Shown here: positions 1 through 13,470 of the stretch, in pieces | How positions within the stretch are numbered: position 1 is the stretch's first letter | Layout of the letters: every line of letters starts with the position of its first letter | Origin: Fratercula arctica | Lineage: Eukaryota > Chordata > Aves > Charadriiformes > Alcidae | Assembly: GCA_947846985.1 (NCBI GenBank) | Contig: CANTUZ010000011.1 | Location: 25,979,089 to 26,043,088 of the forward strand | Reading direction: 5' to 3' | Length of the DNA: 64,000 nucleotides | The notes under the pieces: generated by a model | What the model was told of the DNA's origin: nothing | The model's database searches: none | What the model saw: only the letters and a program-made list of their open reading frames with translations | Position numbers and translations under genes: made by a program

Positions 1-3000
1 AAGACCTGGTTATTATCTGTCGCATTTATACCTGTACCCCAAGTTACTCAGCTTATGGAACTCAGAAACATATTCACGTATTCAACAGCAGAACATAATC
101 TCAGTATGTGAGTTGCCACCCTGTATGGAAAAGTATCTCATCCAACCCAGTATCTAGTCCTCTGGCAATCATGGAAGGCCCATTTACAAAGCTGTTATAG
201 TCCGACCCTGTGAGTTTGCATTTACAGTTCCTAATTGCGAAGCTAGCGTATCATTCCATGACTTTTTCTAGCATCGTTTTTTGGAACTTATTGGACTCTT
301 AATCTACATCAGTAGGGAAAAAAGCATTTTGTGTTGTTTCCTTTTTTATAGAAATAAAAAGCAGGTGTGTGCTCTTCTATATATACAAATGATAATTAAA
401 TATCATGAGGACTCCCACAGAATGCGTGTTTATGTGATGATAAAAGTATGCTGTATTCTTAATGAGTCTGTTCTATCCTACAGCTGGCTGCAGTAAGTAG
501 ATATGTTTTGACTCAAACATTAGCCCTGATTTTAAAGGGAAGAAACAAGACACTTTCAGTAGGAAATCATGTGATGGTCTGGGGAAATGTCCTGTATAAA
601 CATCACCAAGCCTATCTCCCATAGGTGGTTTTTATGGTTATTGGTTTACTTTTTTTTTTTTACTGAACCTAACATCACACTCAATCTCTTCATCTTTCTT
701 GCATTTCACTAAGATGTGGAAGTATTTTTATCAACCTTATTCCCTTTAAATAATAATTCAGTTGCAAAACCTGCCACAATAGATGTACTTTAAAAACTGA
801 TTATTTTTTGATTCAGTTCTCATCCCAATGAGAAGATGTACTACTTTTGTCAGAGTACTTTGGGAAAGGATTGCTTGAAATACATTCAAAATATGCTTTA
901 ATATAATAAACAATATCAGCTTTCCCTTAAAAATCTTTATTCCATGGTGTCATATACCGCTTGCCTTAAGCTTATTTACCTTGCTGTAGATTCTCGTTTC
1001 AAACTATTGTTCCATTTTTCATCAGCTGAACAACTACCTATTCCAGGGTTCAACAGAGAGAAACACTTTTCCTTGGTCAAAGCAATAATGATTACTACCT
1101 GTACAGGCTCAGCTATTTATGTCAATATATCAATTTTCTCCCCCTTAGTTGAACTTTATACAGTTAATTTTTCTCTTCCTCCTCTTCATCTCCTGTATAT
1201 TGGTCTCCTACGAAGACACTGTCTGCTCAGAGGTGACTGAATTGAATTAGGCAGCTGTAGCACCTCCTTGCGCTGTCACAGCCACAATAGATGGTACCTG
1301 TCAATACACTGGAAAAGTGTTTTAAACTCTGATGTTCTTTTAATTGCCTGCTGGCTAGATCTCTGTCTTGCAGTCTGGGTAGCCCAGAGGGACAAAAGAC
1401 GACAAGAAATGCCAAAAAAAAAAAACTATTTACTTAGTTTTCTTCCATCCTGTCATACTAATTGGAAAAGAAAACAGTGGATGGATGTAATATGACCAAC
1501 CGGAGTTTCGATTCATATTTAGAAGGTATTTACTGGTCCAATTTCTGAACAAGTGGATTTATTTGCTTACCTGTTCTGAAAATTCAGCCTGAGAAAATCT
1601 ATCCGCTTTCTCCTTTTTCTTTTCTTTCCTGTGGGTTAAGTGTTTTCTGAGAAGGAGAAGGCCAGCACAGAATATTTGTGTGGAAAAGTGGCCCCTGGGT
1701 CAGCTGTCAAGACATTACATGGGAATTCGCTTGGGTTGGCTACCCCGAGGCTTTGTGCTCTGGGAGAAGGGGCCAGCTTTGTATGGAAAAAAAATAAAAA
1801 ACCACCTTTGAATTTTCCTATTTAATATGTTAAATAGAAAAAAGATTAGAAAGCTTCAAAACATTCAGATCTTTTACGATTCAGGCACAAAAATAGTCAC
1901 ATTTCCCCTTCCTATCACTTTCCTTGTGCAGTTTCTACATAAAAATGGAGTTTAATAAAAACACCCAAAACTCTTGGGCAGTATGTTAAATATACGTAGT
2001 CTAACTAGTGGTTTCCAATGCTTTCTGCTATGGTAGATCAAAATAATTTTTTTGCTGAGGAGAAATTTCAGTTGTTATGAGACACTTGAGAAAGGAGAGG
2101 GAAAGAAAAAAAAGAAAGTGCAATGCAGCAATAGCGAAAGGTTTTCTGACAATTCAGAATTAACTATGTAATACTTTACTCTGAAATTGGAATAGATTTT
2201 GGAAAGTCATAAAGTGCTAGTAGCAATTCTCAGTTTAATGACACGGTATCTCATGGTATTATTTTTACTCTAATTTTAGAAGCTGTATCACCTGTCCATG
2301 TTTCTCTACTAAAACCATGACAAGTATCCCTGACTTAACAAAAAAGCAGTAGTACTAGATCTCTTATGGGATCCACTACTTTATAATTGGTAAGGACTAC
2401 TTTTGATTATACATGGGGAGAAAGTTGACTTTCTCTTCTAAATCTATGTTTTTCAACCTTAAATTGAGCACCAAAATCTGTGTGCAAGGGTCTGAGCTCT
2501 TTCATGGCAGGTTTATAGGTTGGTTATACAAAGCAGCTCAGCTTTTCCTCGTGCTGGAGAGAAGATTTTCATCCCGTTACGCTAACTAGTGAATCACAGG
2601 TATAAAAAAGTAGATACGGAGGCACATAAATGGTCATTTAATCTATTTGTCTGGCCCATGACAGTATGGTACAACTATGCTACGTCCTTCCTAACATTTT
2701 AACCCTTTTTTAAAGACCTCCAGGGACAGACATTTTCTTTCAACAGTCCATTCCAGTGCTTGACTCTGAGGTCTTCATCACACTGCATCTTTTAGAAATC
2801 CCCATCCCCAAAAATGCAGTAGGCCTGAACAGGAATGATTTTTATTTTTTTTTCTATCTGAAGTTGATTTTGATAGATAATTGTACAAAATGAATTTATT
2901 TGGTGTCTCTCTCTGTAATAAAGAATCATTGCATATTAAAAAAAAAACTCTGAAAAGGCAAAACAAAGCAAAATGAGTAAAAAATAACTCATTAGGGGAG

Positions 3001-4217
3001 TCGTCTTACTTCTGTTGTCATCTTTATTGGACCCTTTCTGCAGGCAGGCAGCATCTCCTATGAAATATTATGACACTTCATTCAGACGGGATTCAATAAT
3101 GAGGTATAAAATTGTCTATCTTTATGTAGCCCAGGGTGATAAAGAGAGAAAAGGGGTGGACCATCAGAAATGATGTTTCTTTTGGCTGGAAGCAGTCTTT
3201 TTGCCCAAAAGACTTCTGCATCCGTTCTTCCCCCTATGGGGTTGTTGTCCATTTTCAGTGATTAATTGCAATCTAAAAGGTGTTAAATATATATAAAAAA
3301 ATAACCTGAGGGTGAATATGAATGTAGATACTCCACTTTGCTCTTGTTATTCTGAAAATCTGGCTGGTTCTCAAAACCACTTCTCTTTGCCCTGAGCACG
3401 CATTTACACCAACAGAGCAAACTACTCCCTTCTCCCAGTTACTGTTACCTAGCAGAGCTTTATAACATAACATGACATAATTTAATACAGCATAATGTTG
3501 CTTGTCAAGAAGAGTATCAAATAAGATCGCCAAGATCAGGTGTTTGGCACATATCTAGATGGCTGATATGCACTTAGGAATAGTACAACTATTTAACAGA
3601 TGGTATATTTGCTAACTTCAGTGTTTCTGCAGAGATCTTTAAATAAATTATCACCTAGTTCCCACATAATGCCTGCCATTCTTTCTATTTCTCTCACTTT
3701 ATGAACAATGAGTTCCCTCACACTGCATTGCTCTCTCAGCTGCCAGTTTTAACAAAAACCCAACTTTTCCCCAGCACTGTGCACGTTGGCAGATGACTAT
3801 TGGTATAGCACAATTAATCAGTTGGCTGTGATAACGAGGTCATGTAGGCTAAGCAAAATGCTCTGGTGAACAAGTGATTCTTCACAGGGCAGAGTGGAAA
3901 TATATGGACTCAGCTGCGTGTGGCAAGAAGTCATCATCTTCGGCTGGGAATATTTGCAGACCTAAGCAAGAAAGGGGTGTGCTCAGAACGAGCAAAACAT
4001 ATGGCGTTTTGTGGAAACTGAATTAGAGAATGACGGGGCTCTCTCTGATGTCAGTGAGAAGAGTTGGGGAGAAGGAGGCTTTTGTCTCCTTTCCAGGTAC
4101 AAAGGGAGGGATGGGGAGAAGGAATGGGCTAGGGCTTTTTTCAGCTGGTGTAAGTCAATAGTACCCTACTGGGGTCAGGGAAGTTATGCTGATTTATGGC
4201 AGTGAAGGAGATGGCCT
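1..4217. other. CNTN6 intron, left part; no gene seen
   Basis: This is AT-rich intronic sequence downstream of the Ig1 exon on the minus strand. It holds homopolymer runs (for example T at about 650-660) and only short chance ORFs, the longest being 98 codons at 944-1240 (+). I looked for the CNTN6 Ig2 exon, using motifs around CGPPPH and RRFVSQET, and did not see it. Confidence 0.6.
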
Positions 4218-4728
4218 GCAAGTCTGGAGTACTGTGTCCAGTTCTGGGCTCCCCGGTTCAAGGACAGGGAACTGCTGGAAAGGGTGCAGCAAAGGGCTAC
4301 CAAGATGATGAGGGAATTGGAACACCTCTCTTATGAGGAAAGGCTGAGGGACTTGGGTCTTTTCAGTCTGGAAAAGAGACGACTGAGGGGGGATCTTATC
4401 AATGCTTATAAATACTTAAAGGGTGGGTGTCAGGAGGATGGGGCCAGGCTCTTTTCAGTGGTGCCCAGTGACAGGACAAGGGGTAATGGGCACAAACTTG
4501 AGCATAGGAAGTTCCACCTAAACATGAGGAGGAACTTCTTTACTCTCAGGGTGGCAGAGCCCTGGCATAGGCTGCCCAGAGAGGTGGTGCAGTCTCCATC
4601 TCTGGAGACATTCCAAACCCGCCTGGACACTGTTCCTGTGCAGCCTGCTCTGGGTGACCCTGCTCTGGCAGGGGGTTGGACTAGAAGATCTCCAGAGGTC
4701 CCTTCCAACCCTGACCGTTCTGTGATTC
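4218..4728 (+). mobile_element. CR1 LINE, 5'-truncated 3' end
   Basis: The plus strand carries the well-known avian CR1 3' region. It runs from TCTGGAGTACTGTGTCCAGTTCTGGGC, through a block encoding the reverse-transcriptase C-terminal tail ([20 protein letters not shown]), to the terminal CCCTTCCAACC...TGTGATTC. The frame from 4284 stays open through the element and into flanking sequence to 4799, so the natural ORF2 stop appears to be lost. About 510 bp remain of a roughly 4.5-kb element, the usual 5' truncation. It is inactive. Confidence 0.93.
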
Positions 4729-7700
4729 AAAGAAGTCTTCAGTGCAGATATTCAACTACAATAAAAACAGAAGTTGAGGAGAACAGCGTTTTTAGATGAG
4801 GATGACCATCAGCCTATCTTTACCAAATACAGAGCTGCCATTGAGAGAAGGGAAGCAAACCTACAACGGTGGGTGAGGTGTTTACCTAAAGTGAGGATCT
4901 ATGGGGATAGAAACCGATTGTAACTGATATACACAAGTATTTCCTACTAAAATACTTGTGTTAACTAATAGGTTTGGCCACACAGTATTTTTTCTTCAGT
5001 GTTTTAAAGCTCAGCACTAACATAATTGCTAATTGTATCACAGAATCACATCATCACCACCACTATAACCCACACATCTGGATTCTCTTTTTTTGTTTGT
5101 TTGGTTTTTTTAATATTAAAACTGCCTTAAAATTGTTAGAGTTCTAGGTTTAACTTGCACAACAGAAGGTGTGATGACATGATCGGTTTTCCTGGGATAA
5201 GCAAACTACTGAAATTTGTCTGATAGGAACAAAAACCTAATCACAAGTAGCAACTCATTCATTTCAACTCCCATTCATGTGTTTGAAATTCCTTAAACTG
5301 CTCAGGGGCAGGTGTAGCACTTCCAAACCTGTCCATTTTAAGAGCTAGCATAGGACAGATCTGTGTTGCCAAATAGCAAACAAGGAAACTGGGTGTTTTA
5401 ATATATGAAATTGTTACAGACAATTAGAGAAAGTCCAATTTATCACCTTGCATAATTACTAACAGTTCATCTGAATTAATGTAATTTCATGCTTTCTTGA
5501 ACTTTTGATTTTTTCCATAAATGTTTTGTCATTACATAATCCCAAATATTATAGCTGTAATTACTTGTTACTGAAATGTGCGATGAATGTTAAGGCATTA
5601 GTAGTAAGAGCACTTTACAAATTAGCTATGGTCCTGAGGACAAATCAATAAAATTTTTCACATTTCCATGTGGCTGCATCAAATAGTGATCTATCACATT
5701 TGTTCCAGTTTCTTCTGTTTCTCTTATTGGCTACTTTTTAAATTGATATTGCAGTATCATCGGTGTTACAGGATGTGATGTATCACAATAGAAATTCTCT
5801 CGCAGGAAAATGGTATAAAAATTACAACCTCAGCAGTTTTGAAAAGCAGCTCATCATTATCATTTGCTATAAGGATTTCTAACACCTCTGTTAAGAGTTT
5901 ACAATTAATTACCTTCACTTGCCTGCGCCTGTAATGAATTAGGAGGACCATTAGTAAGTGTGGGTCTGAATTCAAGACCCAATTCAGAGGAGTCAGGTCT
6001 GTTATAGCCACAAATAGGAAAAAATGGAACTTACTGTATCTTTGAAATTATCTCTAATTCTGGGAGGTCCTCTACTTGTCCAGGTTTGGGGTTTTTCTTC
6101 TTTCACGTACAGCAAGTCACAAACTTTTGTTGGGCTAAAATGCTTTTAGATACAGACTGTGCCTGTTGCCAAATGTTGTGATCATCTGTTCAGCCCACCC
6201 CAGAAGACCTCCTACATGTCCAGCCATGTCTCTTGCTCCTTCTGAATCACTTTCTAGGAGATTAATACCAACCTCTTGTAGCTTGGTTACCAATAGGGTG
6301 TGTTATGGAAATGTCTTTCTTTCTCCAAATATCTCCCAAAGGAATGGCTAATCTCATTTCCTACAACTTTCACTGGAAAGTTAACTCCTTTTTCAGCTTT
6401 CAGAAGTGTAGTAAACTTGCTAAACAAACCCTCTGACAGTTTCTTTGTCTTGATAATAGTGTCAATACATTAATCTTTTCCCTTTACCATCTAATCTCAA
6501 TTTTTTTAAATGTTCTAATTGATTTTCTATGAATTCAATTCTGAGATTAAGAGCAGTGTTATCTCTAATTAAGGTATCTGAAAGCTGCTTAGCGTTTCCC
6601 ATTTCCTGGTTTTTAAATACTTGCGTTTTCCACTAAACACCTACTGAGTTCTTCTGCTCCTTCCCCATTTGAAGCACATCTGAGACACCTCAGATGTAGG
6701 GGCTGTAGGACTTGAAGCTGCTTCAGCCAGGACAAGCCTGGGCAACACCTCAGTGTCTCCCTTCACCAGGACAGGTTAAAAATCAACCGTTGTTCTCACT
6801 GTTGTTCTAGTTTTCCACCCGAGGTGAACACTGCATCCTATCATCGTTAAAATAGAAATTTGCCCTCTCCTTTCCCCTTGAAGAAGGCCACCAGGAGAGC
6901 CCTCCTCCTCTCTGCCCTGGCGGAGCACTCTGCCAAACCAAGAGGCAAAAGCACAATTGCTGGGTCTTGTCCTTCTCCAAAGCTGCATAATCAACCAAGG
7001 ACCTTCATCAGAGCTCCTTTATTTAGTTAAATTGCTTTGGAGCTTCTAAGGGGAGAGGAACTGTAATTTACACATTAGGATGCACACGGGCCCCAGGTCT
7101 TCAATTCAGCTTAAATGGCATGAATAGCCAATCCAGGCACTAATTTTCAAGGTGGGGAACAATAATTTCTGCCACAGCCTGATTGTCTTTTTCAATTAAA
7201 GAGTGAAAATGCCCTTTACAAAGTAATATCAAGCTTCTCTAGAGGAAAAAATGGAAGGTCACAATTAAATTAAACAGGGAGAGTGGGGGTGGTGGGGAAC
7301 TCCTTAGCTGACTTGATTTTTTTTTTGTTCATGCACCAAGAAACCTGGTGCAAAGAAACATATGCCATGAAGCTGTAGTGTCGGTCTACAGCTGGTTTTT
7401 GTTATTTTTTTCCCTTTTTTACAGAGTTAGCAGCATAAAATATTAAAGCTCTCTTCTGAACCGAACACAGGACTTGCAGCGAGCAGTAAGTGTTGATGCA
7501 GCCTTAGGGCTCTTGCTCTAAACCCCATCTGCAGGCCAGAGGCATATGCAAGGGTCCGACTCTCTCAAAGGGAGGGGGATGTAAGAAATATATTTTTAAT
7601 ATTTCATATTCCTGCACAGTTTTCTCACTTGTCACAGCAGAGTTCATTTGTCACCTGTCATCACAGACTCACTTTGCCGTCTGCATGAGTTTTCTCCAGA

Positions 7701-10700
7701 TTGGAGTGCTCTTAAAAACAGATTTCTCTCCCCAGCCTAAATCTCACAGGCCAGATTTATCCCTGCCAGAACTATGCCACTTTGACTGACTTACACCGGA
7801 GATGGCCCTGGCTCCCTGTGTCAACCTACCTCTTGGCAGAGGTGTTAACTCTTACCCAAAACTGCCTTCTTTCATTTATATTTGCCTGTGCTCCCATAGA
7901 TACCTGGTTTCCCAGGGTGTATGGAGAGGATTCGTGAATTCACCCCTTCCCTTGGACCTTGACCTTCTTGTTGGCAGCGAGCAGCCGTACCCCATGTCCC
8001 GCAGGGAGCCCCCCAAACCTCCATGTCCAGGGTCCTGCTGGGTGACTCCTGTTGAACGCCCCACAGTCCCACTGCAGGCTATTAATTTCTTTTTATAATG
8101 CCTCTACCAACAAGGTAATGGTCTATGCTCATAATACGTACAATAAAAAAATGGCAAGTAACAAAATGTCCATGCGTATTTCAGCCCTCCCCCAATTTCT
8201 GTCCAGTCCTTTGGAGATCTCAATCCAGCACAGAATTACTTCTCACAGAATTACTTTGGGTTACGCCCAGACACCACTGTGTTATTTCCATCAAAGCCAT
8301 CAAAGACTTCCTTCCAATGGGAATTTCAAGATTTAGCCGAGTGATCGATGTAAAGGATTTTTGAACGTGAATCTTCTAAGTGGGATTTCAGGTGTGGTAT
8401 GTTACTAGTACTAGTAATTAGTATTACTTTCAGTAGCATTTAGAAGTGAAGATTTACATCTCAGTGCATTCTCAGTACCAAATGCCTACTGAGAAAGGCT
8501 ATGCCTGTGCCCTTGTTCCTTCACTCCACGGAAGGTACCAATGAGACAGACTGTTCCTCTTTCTTGAACACAAACCACAGAATAGAGAAGTTTATCTTGT
8601 ACCTTAAAAGCTTCGTATTAATCAACCTTCACTGCAAAATAACTGACCAATTTATTTCATTATTTTAATTTTAAAAAGCCAGTGATTTACTCCAAAGAAT
8701 TTAATTCTTTTTTTTTTTTTCCTTGCAAGCCTCCACCTGTAACTTTTTATTTTTTTGTCATACCAATGAATGAAGAAGCTCATGTGGACATCATGGATAT
8801 TTCATTCAGTAAGTTATTGGAATCTAAGTCATATTGTCTGCAATGAAAGTAGAGTAGATAAAAAGAAAATCGCCCAGACTGCAAATATAGACTGGTTTTA
8901 TCCTTCAGAAATATTAAATTTTATCAATCAGAATCTAGCAGCTCTGGGACCTGTAGATGCTTTGTTATCTCCCATATCTCAATCACATATATTGCTTTTC
9001 CAATACAACCTGCAATGGGCTGATTTAGGATAAACACTTTCATAGGACCTACAGAATAGTAAGTAATATATAACTAAAAGATAATCTTCAAATACTTATA
9101 CATTCCCTATTACTACTTTATCTGACTAGCTCCCTGCCTGTAATGCTCCTTACAACCTCTCTGTAATGTATGTCTCCATTTCATAGATATAAGAATTCCT
9201 GAACAAGAACTGTGAGAGCCTCCTTTTATAATAAAAGTTTAAGCAAGTAACCTAATGGAATAAAAGAGCTTTAAAAAGTGTCCTAATACAGCATAGCCTC
9301 GAAGACGGTGGTTAGATACTCTGACAGAGATGTATAAAACCATTTGAGAGAGGGGAAAAAAAAAATGCAGCTTGGGTTTCTGATGCTGCTTGGTCTGCTA
9401 TGACGTGAAATAAAAGAGGAATGTTGCTACCATCAGCTCCAGTTCGTGTGCTGAACAAGAGGGAGGAGCTCATGACTGCACTTAGTGTTGATGGACATGA
9501 GATGGGCTGTGAGAACACAGAACTGACTCAAACTTGTAGGGAATGATGGAGAGAACAAACCCCTTTTATTATGCAGACATACCCATATCTTCTGGTTTTA
9601 AGATTTCAAGCTGTTCTTGCTGTCTTCAGGAATGTCTGGGTATTTCCATGATCTATTCTTGTAGTATCTGAGCTTTAAAATAGCAATGCTATTATCACCC
9701 TGCCTTGTCCTGCCACCAAGCAGGTGAAACCCTTCCAGGCTTCCTGCTTCATCGCTGTCGAAGGGTGTTTGATGGCTCCTGCTTTTCCTTAAGCCTGGGA
9801 GAGCCAGTGTGTGCACAGACTTCTGCAAAGAGATAAATACTGGAAAGCTCAACAGAGATACAGAAAGATGAGCTGAACGTAGTGAGGTCTTGCAGAATTT
9901 TTGGTCTTTGAGTGAATGAACTGTATTGCTTATAGTCCATTCCCTGCAAATACTCTGCTCAAAGTAGCCTTGTAGGAACCACAGTGCCCCCCTTCAGAGC
10001 GGCTGGAGCAGCGTACGGACCCCTTGCAGTGATGCATATCAAGTTCTCACCATGTTTTTCCTAATTTTGTGTGAAAGCATTGTGGAGAAATGTAAAAAAA
10101 AAAAAAATATATGCCTGAGGCTGCTGGGTCTGCCTGATGGAGAGCATCCATTAAGCAAAGACCTTGATGTAGACTCCCGCTATGGTGAACTGCTGCAGAG
10201 AGAGTTGGAGCATTGGCACAAAGTGTCGCTAGCAATCAGAGTTGATAAATGAAAGTTCAGTTTCTCTTTACTCCAGGCAGAGTTTTGACAAAATGTGGGC
10301 TTTATTTCCAAGTAATAGACTAAATTCTTGTTATATTTACTGTTAACTCATTCTGTTCAGAAGCTTTCCCTGCACCCACCCATACACAGGGAGAAGCAGG
10401 TGCTGCTGTAGTTATATTGGATTCTTTAACTGTGGTTAAAAGTCCAAAAGGCAAGTCTGAGCTATAAGCCTCATTTAGTGACATAACGAGAGATGACAGA
10501 AGTATTTCCATCCTCCAGCCAGGATCGATCTGCAGGGAGCGTTGCTACTGCAGGTTACATTCTTTCCTCATAGGAAAGATGGAGATCGTGAGATGTTGCC
10601 GGGATCATCAGGACATGTGCAGAGCCTGGAAAGGACACTGTTTTAGAGCTGATTCTCCACGTATCTGCAATTGGAGGTGTGTTTCTGCACTATACAAAAG

Positions 10701-12619
10701 GAAGCCCTTTCAAAACAGGGAGGTAGGCTTCATGCATTAATTTGCATTTGTAGATTATAAAATGATGTGAATAGAAGCAAGTCGATGATGTTATCTGAAG
10801 TGTCCCTATAGAGGATAAGGGAATGTAATAAATGAAATAAAACTTTGGGGGATGTATCTCTGTTGGTGACCAGCGAAAGCTGAGCTCTTCCTCCTGTTTG
10901 CTCTTCAGTTGTCGGCTGGCCATCCCCAAGTGCCTACAGAGCGCTGAATTGAGAAGCATATACCTCCTTTTGGAAAAGAAAGAAGTCGCAGTGTTCATTC
11001 TTTCAGAATAAGTGGCTCAGCAGCCTGATCAGTATGCCAGCCCTCACACGCAGGGATGAATTAACAAGCAGTTTAAAGACCCAGAGAGCTTTACTCAAGG
11101 TGGTAGTTACAACATCTAGCACACCTTTTAATCAAATACAATTGTTACAGAGGGATTTCTGGACACACACAGTACCACAATACAACCAATCCAGAAAGGC
11201 ATGTGCCATTTAGACTAAAATTCATGCACATCCAGACTTTGCAAATTCAGACTACCTGATCTAAGTGTACTGATTTTTCCATTTTCTGTTTCAAAGCATA
11301 TCGCAGAAATAAAAAGGGTTATGACATTTTGAGGCACGCTGTATTGCTTTGTGATGTTTGTGTAATTTGTGTGCAGTCAAAGGTAAATAACATGATGAAG
11401 TAATCAGATGAAAAGTGGTCTTTCATGCGAGCTGAGCATCTCAGTCACCCTACCAGGGCTTTGCAAATGCGCAGACTGTCAGGATCTAGCAAAAAATAAA
11501 TGGACTTGATTGCTTTTAACGTATTTTCCCTGAAACAGTTAAATGTTAATGATGGGCTATTATTTTATGTTTCAGGATGGGAAAACTCTGTCCAGGAGGA
11601 ATTATTGCCTCTTTAATTCATTATTTCAGCAAACCTGTGTCCTGTCTATCTGACAAAAAGCACGTGAGAGCACTTGGGAGCTGCAGATTTTATTCCAAGC
11701 GCTCCAGCACTATCACTCTCATCCACGCTGCTAAGAGCACCTCGACAATGGCCAAGAGGAGGGACGATGTGTGTATTTAGAAAAATGCTATTGAGAATAA
11801 GCACCAAGCAAAACCCCCTGAGCACCCCTTTGAAAAACCTGAGAATGTGGTTGCAGCCCAAAAATGCCAAAGAAAACTCCTTCCTTGGTCTGTAGCACTG
11901 GGGGAAACTTTTAAATACGTGGTCTAATGTCTCCACTGTGTTCCCTCTTGGGTGGTTCAGGGCAAAATGAATAATCCTAGTCATTAATTTAAACTGTTGT
12001 CATTGTTTCTCAGAATTCATGATTAATAATGGGGGCCTGAGGTCTGAGAAAGCCGCAATCATCGTGACTGTCTATCATGGCAGAACAATTTGGCTGAGAA
12101 TCTCATTTAAGATCCCTAGGCTACTAGATGATTTCAATTAATACTGAATTTTATGGGTTTAAGCCCTGAATAGTTATAAATTAGGTTCACACGATTCTTT
12201 TTCATGGTGGAATCTTTTTTTTTGTTTCTCCTACATATCTGTTAATGTTTCTATTATAGACATGCATGAGAACTAAAAGAATTAGTAACAGGCCTGGATA
12301 GACTGTTTCACTGCAGCTGGTTATGGGGATTTCCCTCAAGACCAGTTGTTTGCACACAGTTACTTTTACTTAAAACTGATGCAATAATTAAATCTCCTGT
12401 GTGCCTTGGGATATAGTTCCACTTGAAGTCATATGTAAGCAGTTCTCCATAACAGGTTTTTTGTTTGTCTTTTTTAAGGCATGAAATGCAATTGAGATGC
12501 TCTTCATTAATAAAAACAGATTTTTGCAAATAACCTCATTAATATGCATGTGAATGGATCTTGGCACCACAGAATAGGAGAAACTCCAGTTTTACTGATC
12601 AAAATACTTCTTTAAACCT
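4729..12619. other. CNTN6 intron; no gene seen
   Basis: This stretch is AT-rich with scattered short ORFs, none over about 100 codons and none recognised. It contains a 12-bp-arm stem-loop at 4931-4961. A stretch near 7740-7800 resembles the old sauropsid repeats that carry ground-state motifs such as 'gtcaatgg'. A short direct repeat (cagaattactt twice) lies near 8230-8265. No splice-bounded CNTN6 exon was seen. Confidence 0.55.
4931..4961. repeat. Perfect 12-bp inverted repeat with 7-nt loop
   Basis: The left arm acacaagtattt (4931-4942) and right arm aaatacttgtgt (4950-4961) are exact reverse complements around the loop cctacta. The structure could form a hairpin in DNA or RNA. It sits 200 bp beyond the CR1 end and is not part of it. 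It may be a relic of an old transposon or may be chance. Confidence 0.6.
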
Positions 12620-13470
12620 GGATGCTTTATTCTTTTGTGTCTTGAACATGGCTGCAGCCCCGCTAACTCTGGCTCTGGCTCAGAAGTGATAGCTGCTGTG
12701 CTTGTGCCTGGTCAGGCTCTGTGGTGTCCTTGGGAGGTGGCTCTGCTGGTGGCAGAGCTGGGGCAGCTGCTTCATCCACGGGGTCTGCTCCCATGTGCAT
12801 GCAGGAGAAGCAAAACCTGTGACATCTGGGAAGCTTGTGCATAAGCATCTTCATTTCGGTTTGGAAACTTGTGTAAAACCAGAAGGAACAACTTCTATGT
12901 CTCCATCTCTTTCTTCCAGTTGACTCTTGCATGGTTCACAAAGATGACCTCCCCATGGTGTTGTCTTTGACCTTCCATTTACGTAGAGCTGAAGCGTCAC
13001 TGGTGACCTTGCGCTGGATGTCAATACTGACCTTACAGGGGTGAAAGTACCTCATGGGTGGCAGGTCGTGACTCGGGAGCAAAGCTCGAATCTCAAATCT
13101 GCGTGAGGAGCCCTGCGCCTGGGGCAGGCTCTGGCTGGCATCTGACACCAATGCTTTCTAACTGGACTGATCAACGGCTCCAGCTCTTGCAAAACACACG
13201 TTAGCTTTTCAAAATGTACTGCTTGCTGGGTAGCAAGAGATGCGCAGGATTTATAGAGAGCTTTCAACTTTATTTATGACAAAACAAACCTTCACCAGGA
13301 AGTACAAGTACACAGGACTGCCATCCTATGTATCCTGCTAATGCATTTATGTGCTCTTGCTCTGCTCTCTCTCGCTGATGCTGTCTCTCATTTTCAGCTT
13401 GTAGCTTTAATAATCTATGCCACTTCCTTCTGTACAATATTCCTCCCAGAGCTTTCATTTGACAGCTCTG
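12620..13470 (-). pseudogene. Candidate decayed coding sequence (unrecognised protein)
   Basis: Several minus-strand ORF pieces follow one another in shifted frames and look protein-like. At 13458-13270 there is a charged, coiled-coil-like piece (RRKWHRLLKLQAENERQHQR...). At 13267-13150 the piece contains HFEKLTCVLQELEPLI. At about 13150-12936 the piece runs SSRRFEIRALLPSHDLPP...IDIQRKVTSDASALRKWKVKDN. At 12932-12663 the piece has a low-complexity tail (PALPPAEPPPKDTTEPDQ) and a stop. An AATAAA signal follows about 32 nt after that stop (12631-12626). Frameshifts between pieces suggest a broken copy. I see no introns, but also no poly(A) tract or target-site duplication, so a processed origin is not shown. 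I cannot name the parent, and chance is not excluded. Confidence 0.28.

Noticed and set aside
4284..4799. 171-codon ORF as a host gene
   Set aside because: It is the CR1 reverse-transcriptase tail reading through the element's 3'UTR into flanking DNA.
5038..5055. 'tcacagaatcac', similar to a CR1 3' tip
   Set aside because: Too short, and the adjacent sequence has no CR1 body.
8155..8200. Minus-strand reading GGGLKYAWTF, similar to the contactin Ig2 motif SYAWTF
   Set aside because: The surrounding frame has stops, the flanks do not resemble Ig2 and there are no splice sites. It is a chance match.
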